Shown here: piece after piece, positions 6,181-12,671 of the stretch
How positions within the stretch are numbered: position 1 is the stretch's first letter
How the letters are laid out: each line of letters starts with the position of its first letter
Source: Chloroflexota bacterium
GTDB lineage: Bacteria; Chloroflexota; Dehalococcoidia; Lucifugimonadales; JAPUKM01
NCBI GenBank assembly: GCA_027295645.1
Contig: JAPUKM010000147.1
Coordinates: 1 to 18,055, forward strand
Direction of reading: 5' to 3'
DNA length: 18,055 bases
Made by a program: the position numbers and the translations under genes
Notes under the pieces: generated by a model
What the model saw: only the letters and a program-made list of their open reading frames with translations
Told to the model about the DNA's origin: nothing
The model's database searches: none

Positions 6181-6936
6181 CTAAAACAATTCCGTGGGAA
6201 CCTCCACGCCATCAAAGTCTTGTTTGGTCAACGGATCTTCTGGGACCAGGTCCATGAGCTCCATATAAAAATAAAGCTGTTTGAGGTGATGTACCGAATG
6301 ACCCAACCCCAGGTCCATTAGCTGCTGTAAGGACATGGGACCCATATACGTGTCTACTGGCTCCTGGAGAATCTCGAACGAGGCGCTCGCCATGAATTTC
6401 CGTATCCTTGCTAGAACTCCTTCCCCAAAAGCTGCTATGTGTGCCGTGTCTCGGTAAGTCAGAGCCTCGGTAACGTAACGACCTGCTGCCTCTGCCCGAT
6501 ACCCACTTTGTTCGTACGCGTCCAGCATGATATTTGGGCGGTCGAAGATGTGGAACGTGAACTGGCGCAGTGACCTGTCACGATCGGGCGTTTTCCAGTC
6601 AAGCAGGTGGTCGGGAATTTGGTTTGTGGCCCGAATGGCAGCAGAAATCACGGTCTCAAATTTTTGGGTCATCCATTCGGCACCCTGCTGGACTCCAAAC
6701 GAGCCGTCCAAGCCCAAAGCCTTTCCCAATGCTGGTCGATTGAAGCCTACGACTATCTGGTCACCGATCTGAGTCACCGGTACGACGCTCAAGTTAAGCG
6801 CTCGCAACTCAGCTAGGGACTCCGGTTCTGCACCTACGTCACGTGGCTCGAACGGAACTCCGTTAGACGAAAGAAACTCTTTCGTTCTTCCGCACGTGAA
6901 TCACCCTTGCCGGAAAAAGACCTTGACTACAACCAT
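6181..6936 (-). CDS. Glutaredoxin-DinB fusion, predicted selenoprotein (TGA at 6901-6903 read as Sec)
   Basis: From ATG 6936 the frame encodes 251 residues if the TGA at codon 12 is read through. Residues 1-76 are a glutaredoxin-like domain: first strand VVVKVFFRQG, redox motif U12-F13-T14-C15, a helix starting GRTKEFL, the cis-Pro loop VVPVT (P53) and GDQIVVGF. In relatives position 12 is a cysteine (CxxC), and here it is TGA. Residues ~85-251 form a four-helix DinB domain with likely metal ligands H129, H213 and H217 (HSVHH). The start has a purine-rich site (GGAAGGTGG) upstream. Without recoding a caller would begin near TTG 6807 and lose the redox site. DinB enzymes often act as thiol-dependent transferases, so a redox or thiol-conjugate role is inferred. 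A plain nonsense mutation is the alternative. Confidence 0.8.
6865..6903 (-). promoter_or_regulatory. Candidate bacterial SECIS element (with the TGA codon)
   Basis: On the minus strand the TGA (6903-6901) is followed after 23 nt by a three-base loop GTT (6877-6875). It is closed by eight perfect pairs, ACGAAAGA with TCTTTCGT, extended by two more (AG with CT) across one bulged A at 6886. Known bacterial SECIS rules ask for a stem-loop whose apical loop starts within about 16-37 nt of UGA with G in the first two loop positions; both hold. CACGTG-containing segments at 6893-6899 and 6839-6845 could add an outer 7-bp stem, but that motif is self-palindromic and weak evidence. Confidence 0.65.
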
Positions 6937-7011
6937 GAGTGGCCACCTTCCTGTCCATGCCCTTGTACGGCCAATATACCACTAACCTAAGACCAGGTTC
7001 CCTGCTAATAG

Positions 7012-7062
7012 CCGCCGTGTGAAGCCTCACAACGTATGACCGTGAGGCCGCAGACCACACCG
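7012..7062. repeat. Dispersed repeat, copy B
   Basis: It reads GTGTGAAGCC, TCACAACGTATG and CAGACCACACCGG in order, matching copy A at both ends and copy C in the centre. GTGAAGCCTCAC inside it is a small inverted repeat. The rest of 6937-7149 shows no gene. Confidence 0.5.
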
Positions 7063-7149
7063 GCCCTCTCCTGCCTATCTTGAAGGGGGTGCCTTTTGAG
7101 CATTCGATGTGTGTGAAGGTTGCACACTCAGGCACCGGAAGAACGGAGG

Positions 7150-7617
7150 CTAAGCGTTGAGGAACTGTTCGTAGGCGTAGACTGCGGCTTCCTGAGTCTT
7201 TGTCTCAAGAGAGGGCCCGCGGGTCTTTCGGAGGGTAAGAATGGCCTGTTCTGCACCTATACCCTGTGCAACCAGGTAGCAAGCAAGGATGGTCCCTGTC
7301 CTACCAATACCTCCCCCGCAACTCACGGCCACGGGTTTCCCACTGTCGATGGATTGTTGTAAAAACTCTATCAAGAACTGGGTCTCATTTGGAGATAAGG
7401 CGGCCCCCTCGGCAATGGGACAGTGGTAGTCCAGGATTCCAAGGGTCTCCAGGGTTGCGGAGGTGACTCTCAACTCTCTCGAATCCTGAAGACGCACGAG
7501 GACCTGAATGCCCTGGTCACGCAAGAACTGTATTTCAGGGTCTCTCCACGGGGCACGACAGCCCGCGAGGGTGTGGGAATTTACCCAGCTAAAGTACATG
7601 TCCTGATTAGTGACCAA
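7150..7617 (-). CDS. Protein-tyrosine/dual-specificity phosphatase-like protein
   Basis: The 155-residue protein carries the cysteine phosphatase signature CGGGIGRTG with nucleophile C100 and phosphate-binding R106 (C-x5-R). The His usually before the Cys is a Ser. The N-terminal segment MYFSWVNSHTLAGC resembles the start of small DUSP23-like phosphatases in bacteria and archaea. The usual general-acid region (PI-D-x-x-P) reads PIAEGAALS, so the Asp is replaced or shifted. The start is a TTG with AGGAGA at 7622-7627; an ATG at 7599 (residue 7) is the alternative. It lies about 100 nt downstream of signal peptidase I on the same strand and may share its transcript. Substrate unknown. Confidence 0.85.
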   Translation of the reverse strand: MVTNQDMYFSWVNSHTLAGCRAPWRDPEIQFLRDQGIQVLVRLQDSRELRVTSATLETLGILDYHCPIAEGAALSPNETQFLIEFLQQSIDSGKPVAVSCGGGIGRTGTILACYLVAQGIGAEQAILTLRKTRGPSLETKTQEAAVYAYEQFLNA

Positions 7618-7719
7618 CGAATCTCCTGTGCCATTGATCTTGGAGCCGCCTGATGCCGGGCTCGGGGAATTCTATCATCTGGAACCATGGAGGCACCAGT
7701 GTTATGAGCTGGTCCTAAT

Positions 7720-8301
7720 CTATCTGAAGCCTAACTCAGAAAAGGGCCAGTAGCTGACCCACACTCTGCCAATAATGTTGTCCAGGTGAACGGGGCCCCA
7801 GTCTCGGGAGTCGTTGCTGGCAGAGCGGTTATCCCCAAGGACAAAGTAGTCCCCGTCCTTCAGACGAATCTGACAAGTCTGCGGAAGGGAGCAGATGGAG
7901 GGGCCCAGCGCATAGGACTCTTGGAGCGCCCTGCCATTCACGAAGACCCTTCCGTCGCGGACCTCCACCTCGTCACCCGGCACCCCGATGATCCGCTTCA
8001 CGAAATCCCGTGACTCATCCCTGGGGAAACGGAAGACCACCACCTCCCCTCGGCTTGGGGGATGGAAGGGGTAGAGGGTGTCTCCCTCTTCGGCATTGAA
8101 GAAGGGGAGCCAGCCGGCTAACTTGCCCTTATCCAGTCGATAATAGAATAGCTTGTTGACCAGCAGGTACTGGCTATCGCGCAAGGTAGGATCCATACTG
8201 GAACCCTCGACGCGGAAGTTCTGAACGCTCGCCTGCAGTGCCATAAAGATAAGCAGGGCAATCAGTATGGTTTGGATGACTTCTCGTACCTTGGCTCTCA
8301 T
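7720..8301 (-). CDS. lepB: Signal peptidase I
   Basis: This 193-residue S26 protease removes signal peptides from exported proteins on the outer face of the membrane. A single N-terminal anchor spans about residues 9-27. The catalytic Ser is S35 in GSSMDPT, and the general-base Lys is K102 in DFVKRIIGVPGDEVE. The C-terminal box GDNRSASNDSRDWGPV is also present. The length is standard for the compact Gram-positive-like form with one membrane anchor. AGGAAG lies just upstream of the ATG. The gene is divergent from the ECF sigma factor gene, with promoters for both packed into about 90 nt, and the tyrosine phosphatase gene follows downstream. Confidence 0.95.
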   Translation of the reverse strand: MRAKVREVIQTILIALLIFMALQASVQNFRVEGSSMDPTLRDSQYLLVNKLFYYRLDKGKLAGWLPFFNAEEGDTLYPFHPPSRGEVVVFRFPRDESRDFVKRIIGVPGDEVEVRDGRVFVNGRALQESYALGPSICSLPQTCQIRLKDGDYFVLGDNRSASNDSRDWGPVHLDNIIGRVWVSYWPFSELGFR

Positions 8302-8347
8302 CGCTTCCTATGTGGGGACATAGCCCGGGGCTCACTCTATGTATAGT

Positions 8348-8377
8348 ATTATACGAATTGAGAGGCCTATCTGCCAG
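8348..8377 (-). promoter_or_regulatory. Predicted promoter of lepB
   Basis: On the minus strand a perfect TATAAT (8353-8348) is preceded by 18 nt and a CTGGCA (8377-8372). This places transcription about 40 nt upstream of the lepB ATG. The same AT-rich segment probably also serves the divergent sigma gene, but I could not find a convincing -35 for that direction. Confidence 0.5.
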
Positions 8378-8390
8378 TATCACTATCGGC

Positions 8391-8972
8391 ATGGATGACG
8401 AGCACCAGCTAATTGACCGGAGCCAGCACGGCGACCTGGCTGCGTTCAACAAGCTGGTGGACCGGTATCAGACCCAGGCATACAACCTGGCGCTGAGGAT
8501 GCTCGGGGACGAGGCACTGGCTGCCGACGCCGCGCAGGAGAGCTTTATTTCCGCCTATCGGGCTATCAAAGGCTTCCGTGGCGGGAATTTTCGCTCCTGG
8601 ATCCTTCGGATCACCGCCAACTCCACTCGTGATCTCCTACGTGCGGCCAAATCCAGACGAGCTCTCTCACTGGAAGCTCTGGAGACGGACTCCGGGGCAC
8701 TCCCCCACTCCAGCGAGGAGTCCCCGGAGGAGCAAGTCCTCCGCTCTGAGCTTGGCTCTGAGATCCAGCGGTGCCTGGAAGCGCTGCACCACGACCAACG
8801 GCTGGCTCTGGTGCTCATCGACATCCAGGGATTCAGCTATGAGGAGGCGGCCAGGATAACCGGCGCCTCCCTGGGTACGGTGAAGTCACGGCTGAGCCGT
8901 GCCCGTCACCAGATGCGGGATGGTTTACGGGCAGTACCGGAACTTTTACCCGACAAATTCCGTCTTGAATAG
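8391..8972 (+). CDS. RNA polymerase ECF sigma factor (sigma-70 family, SigE/SigW-like)
   Basis: The 193-residue protein has the two ECF domains. Region 2 covers about residues 9-75 (NKLVDRYQTQAYNLALRMLG, DAAQESFISAYRAI, FRSWILRITAN), binding core polymerase and the -10 element. Region 4 covers about 125-175 (IDIQGFSYEEAARITGASLG, TVKSRLSRAR), binding the -35. There is an acidic linker between. ATG 8391 is chosen because homology starts at once (MDDEHQLIDRSQHGD); an upstream in-frame start at 8310 would lie in the promoter region. No good Shine-Dalgarno site is visible. The anti-sigma gene begins 15 nt after its stop, so it is its likely partner. Its own targets are suggested by the two matching promoters at 8939 and 9714. 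Confidence 0.95.
   Translation: MDDEHQLIDRSQHGDLAAFNKLVDRYQTQAYNLALRMLGDEALAADAAQESFISAYRAIKGFRGGNFRSWILRITANSTRDLLRAAKSRRALSLEALETDSGALPHSSEESPEEQVLRSELGSEIQRCLEALHHDQRLALVLIDIQGFSYEEAARITGASLGTVKSRLSRARHQMRDGLRAVPELLPDKFRLE
8939..8972 (+). promoter_or_regulatory. ECF-type promoter P1 (anti-sigma gene)
   Basis: GGAACTTTT at 8939-8947 and CGTCTTGAATAG at 8961-8972 lie inside the last codons of the sigma gene, the second ending in its stop codon. There are exactly 17 nt between GGAAC and CGTC, the classic ECF arrangement. The same two elements with the same spacing recur at 9714. Transcription would start close to 8972, just ahead of the anti-sigma ribosome binding site (GGGAGAGG, 8974-8981). 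Confidence 0.6.
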
Positions 8973-8987
8973 CGGGAGAGGAATGTG

Positions 8988-9644
8988 ATGTGGCTGTTCA
9001 AAAATAGGCATGGGCATTGGCAGCAGAGGCTGTCGGCCTACTTGGACGCGCAGCTTGAGCCGTTAGAGCGGCGGAAGCTGGAGCAGCACCTGGCATCCTG
9101 CACATCATGTCAGGAGGAGCTGGAGTCGCTGCGCGCCACCGTTGCCCTGCTCCAGCGTGTCCCGCAGGTGGCTGTGCCCCGCTCCTTCAGGCTCATTGAG
9201 GAGCCGATGCCGGTCGGCGCACCCTGGACCGTCCGGTATATGGTACCGCTTCGCTATGCCGCGGCGGCGGCGGGCCTGCTTTTCCTGGTGGTCGCCGTGG
9301 GGGACCTTATGACATCCGACGGCGGCCTGACCGGTCCGGTGCCTCCATCTCAGGAGCAGGATGCGGTCTCACCGTCTCCTGCTGCCGCGCCGGTTACAGA
9401 GGCCGCCTCGCAGGAGATCGAAGCGCCTTCGGCGCTATCCGCCGTCCCTGAAGAGGAGGTGCTGCCGGAGGCGGCGAGAGTGGCCCCCTCAAAGGCGGCC
9501 ACGGAGCCTGAGGGGGATGAGCGGACGCTGCTCTCAAGAACACTGGGCTGGCTGGCCGCAGCGCTCGGTGTCCTATTCGTGGCGCTGGCCGTCCCGGTGT
9601 CGCTGCAATGGTGGTTGAAGAGACGAGCGCCGCTAGAGCCGTGA
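8988..9644 (+). CDS. Anti-sigma factor with zinc-binding N-terminus and two membrane segments
   Basis: The 218-residue protein begins with a zinc-binding anti-sigma (ZAS) domain: H34-x3-C38-x2-C41 in HLASCTSC, preceded by the helix RLSAYLDAQLEPLERRKLEQ. A first hydrophobic helix covers residues ~88-105 (YAAAAAGLLFLVVAVG). A Pro/Ala/Glu-rich segment of about 80 residues follows, then a second helix at ~187-207 and a basic tail (WWLKRR). With the ZAS domain in the cytoplasm, the middle segment would be outside and the C-terminus back inside. It should hold the sigma factor inactive until an envelope signal releases it. ATG 8988 has GGGAGAGG at 8974-8981; a GTG one codon earlier is also possible. 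Confidence 0.9.
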   Translation: MWLFKNRHGHWQQRLSAYLDAQLEPLERRKLEQHLASCTSCQEELESLRATVALLQRVPQVAVPRSFRLIEEPMPVGAPWTVRYMVPLRYAAAAAGLLFLVVAVGDLMTSDGGLTGPVPPSQEQDAVSPSPAAAPVTEAASQEIEAPSALSAVPEEEVLPEAARVAPSKAATEPEGDERTLLSRTLGWLAAALGVLFVALAVPVSLQWWLKRRAPLEP

Positions 9645-9713
9645 CCAGCCGTTCTATGCTCTCTCTAGGCGCAAGGCCTAGGTCGTTGAGAATCCTGGAT
9701 CATTTTCGTTTAG

Positions 9714-9747
9714 GGAACTTTTTGGCGGGACGCTACGTCTTGAATAG
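9714..9747 (+). promoter_or_regulatory. ECF-type promoter P2 (SIMPL gene)
   Basis: GGAACTTTT at 9714-9722 and CGTCTTGAATAG at 9736-9747 match promoter P1 base for base, with the same 17-nt gap between GGAAC and CGTC. Transcription would start near 9747, giving a leader of about 40 nt that includes AAGGAGGT before the SIMPL gene. Because P2 is intergenic, its identity to P1 is not explained by coding constraint. Confidence 0.75.
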
Positions 9748-9786
9748 TGGAAACACAAAAACCGCTACATAAGGAGGTCATCAGAG

Positions 9787-10623
9787 ATGGTACACAAAAG
9801 GGGATTGGTCATGACGGTGGCGATAGGGGTGTTGGCCCTGGGACTAGCCTGTTCAGGGTCATCTACGCCGACGCCCGGGGGCAACGTTTCAGCCAACGGC
9901 GGGGTACCCCAGTTTACGGGCACGGGCGGCCTGGAGGTGTCCGGCAGCACCGGCTTTGCGACACCGACCCTCTACGGAGGCCAGCAGTCCGGCATCTGGG
10001 TGAACGGGACCGGTCGGGTAACGGTGACGCCAGACTTGGGTCTTCTGGACCTGGGGGTTGAGGCGCGGGCAACCACGGTGGCCGAGGCCAGAGAGCAGGC
10101 CGCCACGGCCATGACCAGCATCATGGATGTGCTGGGTGACGCTGGAATCGAGGAGAGGGACATCCGTACCCAGTTCTTCAATATCCAGCCCGAATACGTC
10201 TGGAACGAAACAAAGCGGCAGCAGGAGATCGTGGGCTACCGGGTGACCAATACGGTGAATGTGAAGGTGCGAGACCTGGAGGCCATGGGAACGCTCATCG
10301 ACCAGGTAGCCACCGCAGGCGGCGATCTGACCAGGATCAACAGCATCCGGTTCACGGTGGAGGACACCGACCAGTTCGCGATCCAGGCCCGGGAGGCGGC
10401 GGTGAAGCAGGCCATGGAGAAGGCGCAGCAGTTCGCCCAGCTCACGAATTCGACCCTTGGCAAGCTGGCCTACATAGCGGAGACCGGGGTCAACGTGCCT
10501 GTGGTGCGCGACTTCGCCCTTGAAGAGCGCGTTGCTACAGCCTCTGCGGCACCCCCAACGCCCATCAGCCAGGGAGAGATGGAGATCACCGTCACCGTGC
10601 AGGCGGTGTTCGCCATCAGCTAG
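9787..10623 (+). CDS. SIMPL (DUF541/YggE-like) domain envelope protein, probable lipoprotein
   Basis: The 278-residue protein starts with a signal sequence (basic start, hydrophobic core to GLAC) and a Cys at residue 22, followed by a Ser/Thr/Pro/Gly linker. This suggests a lipoprotein, though the -3 position is Gly, not Leu. The SIMPL domain follows from about residue 75: GIWVNGTGRVTVTPD, TTVAEAREQAATAM, GIEERDIRTQFFNIQPEY and the closing ITVTVQAVFAI. SIMPL proteins are exported; the E. coli member YggE is linked to oxidative stress tolerance, and mechanism is unclear. AAGGAGGT at 9771-9778 sets the start. Promoter P2 places it under the neighbouring ECF sigma factor, so it is probably an envelope-stress effector. 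Confidence 0.9.
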   Translation: MVHKRGLVMTVAIGVLALGLACSGSSTPTPGGNVSANGGVPQFTGTGGLEVSGSTGFATPTLYGGQQSGIWVNGTGRVTVTPDLGLLDLGVEARATTVAEAREQAATAMTSIMDVLGDAGIEERDIRTQFFNIQPEYVWNETKRQQEIVGYRVTNTVNVKVRDLEAMGTLIDQVATAGGDLTRINSIRFTVEDTDQFAIQAREAAVKQAMEKAQQFAQLTNSTLGKLAYIAETGVNVPVVRDFALEERVATASAAPPTPISQGEMEITVTVQAVFAIS

Positions 10624-10645
10624 CTGGCACAGCAGCGCGAGGTCT

Positions 10646-10683
10646 GGAGGGACGCCCGATGATGTCGGGCGTCCCTCCGTTTT
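10646..10683 (+). terminator. Intrinsic terminator after the SIMPL gene
   Basis: A perfect 14-bp stem, GGAGGGACGCCCGA (10646-10659) with its complement (10665-10678), closes a 5-nt loop TGATG. G and TTTT follow at 10679-10683. This is a textbook rho-independent terminator separating the sigma cluster from the dcd-rib operon. Confidence 0.9.
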
Positions 10684-10686
10684 ATG

Positions 10687-10716
10687 TTGCGTCTCGCAAT
10701 TCCTCACCGCTACAAT
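10687..10716 (+). promoter_or_regulatory. Predicted sigma-70 promoter of the dcd-rib operon
   Basis: TTGCGT at 10687-10692 and TACAAT at 10711-10716 are spaced by 18 nt. They lie immediately after the terminator and about 25 nt before the start of transcription expected for the GTG at 10749. Confidence 0.6.
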
Positions 10717-10748
10717 GGCTCTACACGGAACAGAGCCAGGAGGACAAC

Positions 10749-11579
10749 GTGGTTCTCAGCGACAGGACTATAAAAGAGGAGCTGGCCAGCGGACGCATCG
10801 TCATCACTCCGCTGGACCCCTTGGATATCCAGCCCGCCAGCGTCGATCTTCATCTGGACCGGAACCTCCTGAAATTCAAGCCTCTGAAGGACTTCTCTTT
10901 CATAGATGTCCATGAGCACTTAGAAGACCTTACCGAACCGATCGAGATTCAAGACCCCTTTCCCTACATATTGCAGCCCGACGAGTTCATTTTGGCCAGC
11001 ACCCTGGAGTATGTTGGGCTGGCCGATGATATAGTGGCCCGCCTGGAGGGCAAGAGCTCCTTGGGACGGCTGGGGCTGCTGATCCATTCGACCGCTGGCT
11101 ATGTGGACCCGGGATGGAAGGGCACGCTAACTCTGGAGATAAGCAACGTGGCAAAGTATCCGATCACACTCTACTATGGAATGAAGATCAGCCAGATTTC
11201 ATTCTTACGCCTCACCACCACAGCAGAACGGCCATATGGCTCTGAGGAGCTGGGCAGCAAATACCAGGGACAGATTGGCCCCACGGCCACGCGCCTGCAC
11301 CGGGATTTCCCGGCATCGCATAACGGGAGAGCACGCCCCTATACGGCTGGTGAAACCAAGCTCAAGCAGTGGTTGGAGAGCAGCCGGTTCACTGGCAATC
11401 TAAAGGAGTTCGCCAGTGCCCTGGAGGTCCCGCTAAAGACTGTCGAGGACTGGGTCTATGGCAGGAGTACCCCCAACGCAAAGAACAGAAAGAGGCTGTT
11501 CTCGCTGACGCAGCTCCCTGAATACGATACGAAGGCTGTCGGGGAGCAGAGCGAACTGCTACCCGCGATCGATCCGTAA
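10749..11579 (+). CDS. dcd: dCTP deaminase with C-terminal helix-turn-helix extension
   Basis: Residues 1-187 form a dCTP deaminase, which converts dCTP to dUTP for thymidylate synthesis. The trimer-type fold shows LSDRTIKEEL at the start, GKSSLGR (101-107), HSTAGYVDPGW (113-123), the catalytic Glu E130 in TLTLEIS, and the closing loop GSKYQGQIGPTAT. Typical enzymes end there at about 190 residues. Here a further ~90 residues contain a helix-turn-helix-like segment (LKEFASALEVPLKTVEDWVY, then GRSTPNAKNRKRL, residues 218-250), similar to XRE-type DNA-binding domains. GTG 10749 is supported by AGGAGG at 10738-10743; an upstream ATG at 10659 would lie within the terminator. ribD starts 6 nt after its stop, so they form one operon. 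Confidence 0.9.
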   Translation: MVLSDRTIKEELASGRIVITPLDPLDIQPASVDLHLDRNLLKFKPLKDFSFIDVHEHLEDLTEPIEIQDPFPYILQPDEFILASTLEYVGLADDIVARLEGKSSLGRLGLLIHSTAGYVDPGWKGTLTLEISNVAKYPITLYYGMKISQISFLRLTTTAERPYGSEELGSKYQGQIGPTATRLHRDFPASHNGRARPYTAGETKLKQWLESSRFTGNLKEFASALEVPLKTVEDWVYGRSTPNAKNRKRLFSLTQLPEYDTKAVGEQSELLPAIDP

Positions 11580-11585
11580 TTCGTG

Positions 11586-12671
11586 ATGGACTACATGAGC
11601 CGGGCCCTGGACCTGGCGGGACAGGCCCTGGGCACCACCAGTCCCAATCCCGCCGTTGGAGCCGTGCTGGTCAAGGAAGGCCAGGTGGTGGGCGAGGGAT
11701 TTACCCAGGCACCGGGTGAGGCCCATGCGGAGATCATGGCGCTCCACCAGGCGGGCGAGCTTGCCCGGAGCGCCACGCTGTACGTGACCCTGGAGCCGTG
11801 CAGCCACCAGGGCCGAACGCCTCCGTGCACTTCGGCCATCGTCGCGGCAGGGGTCGCTGAGGTCCATACGGCCCTGCTGGACCCGAACCCGCTGATCAAC
11901 GGCAGGGGCCGCAAGGAGTTGGAGGAGGCGGGCATCTCTGTCGCTGTTGGTGAGCGGGAGGAGGAGGCGAGGCAAGTCAACGAGGCATACCTGAAGTTCA
12001 CCCGGACAGGCCTTCCCTTTGTGACAGCGAAGTACGCGGCAAGCCTGGACGGAAAGATCGCCACCAGGACCGGCGATGCCCGCTGGATCACGGGTGTCAC
12101 CGCTCGCCGCCGTGCCAACCAGCTGCGGGCGGCATCCGACGTGGTGATGGTGGGAATCGGCACGGTCCTGGCCGACGACCCGCTGCTGACAGCCCGCGAC
12201 GACCAGGACCACCCCCTGCCCCACCAGCCGCTACGGGTGATCGTCGATAGCAGTGGCCGCACCCCGGCGACGGCCAGGCTGTTCCAGGAACCGGGGCAAG
12301 TGCTCATAGCCGGGTCCCGGATTTCGCCGCGCCGTGCGGGGGCGCTGAAGGGGGCGGGGGCCGAGGTGCTGGAGCTTCCCGCGATGGACGGCTCCGTGGA
12401 CCTGCGGGCGCTCATGGCCGCTCTGGGCCAGCGGCAGGCGACCGCTGTGCTGGTGGAGGGGGGGGGGAGGCTGCTCGGGTCGGTGCTGGGACTGGGGCTG
12501 GCGGACAAAGTGGTGGTCTTCCTCGCGCCGGTGATCATCGGGGGCGCGGAGGCCGTTCCGGCGGTCGGCGGCGTGGGCAGCGGCACGGTCGGCGAGGCGC
12601 TGCGCCTGGCAGACGTGAGCGTGGAGCAGGTGGGAGAGGACCTGATGGTGGTAGGCTATCCGGCCTGGTGA
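11586..12671 (+). CDS. ribD: Bifunctional riboflavin biosynthesis deaminase/reductase RibD
   Basis: The 361-residue protein catalyses the second and third steps from GTP to riboflavin: deamination of the pyrimidine, then reduction of the ribosyl group. The N-terminal deaminase holds zinc with H47 (HAE), C72 and C81 (PCSHQGRTPPC). The C-terminal reductase starts near residue 143 (LPFVTAKYAASLDGKIAT) with DARWITG and the NADPH-binding GGGRLLGSVL late in the chain. The ATG at 11586 is used; a GTG sits one codon before it. No clear Shine-Dalgarno site is seen, so translation is likely coupled to dcd, which ends 6 nt upstream. Confidence 0.95.
   Translation: MDYMSRALDLAGQALGTTSPNPAVGAVLVKEGQVVGEGFTQAPGEAHAEIMALHQAGELARSATLYVTLEPCSHQGRTPPCTSAIVAAGVAEVHTALLDPNPLINGRGRKELEEAGISVAVGEREEEARQVNEAYLKFTRTGLPFVTAKYAASLDGKIATRTGDARWITGVTARRRANQLRAASDVVMVGIGTVLADDPLLTARDDQDHPLPHQPLRVIVDSSGRTPATARLFQEPGQVLIAGSRISPRRAGALKGAGAEVLELPAMDGSVDLRALMAALGQRQATAVLVEGGGRLLGSVLGLGLADKVVVFLAPVIIGGAEAVPAVGGVGSGTVGEALRLADVSVEQVGEDLMVVGYPAW

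Noticed and set aside
6181..6807. Stand-alone DinB-domain protein starting at TTG 6807
   Set aside because: This start falls inside a glutaredoxin fold and has no convincing ribosome binding site; homology and a good start continue upstream through the TGA.
9889..10707. 272-codon antisense ORF opposite the SIMPL gene
   Set aside because: It is a His/Leu/Gly-rich shadow of the plus-strand gene that also runs through the terminator hairpin.
10684..10748. FMN riboswitch ahead of the riboflavin operon
   Set aside because: Neither this leader nor the ribD-ribE spacer contains the conserved RFN blocks, and both are too short for one.
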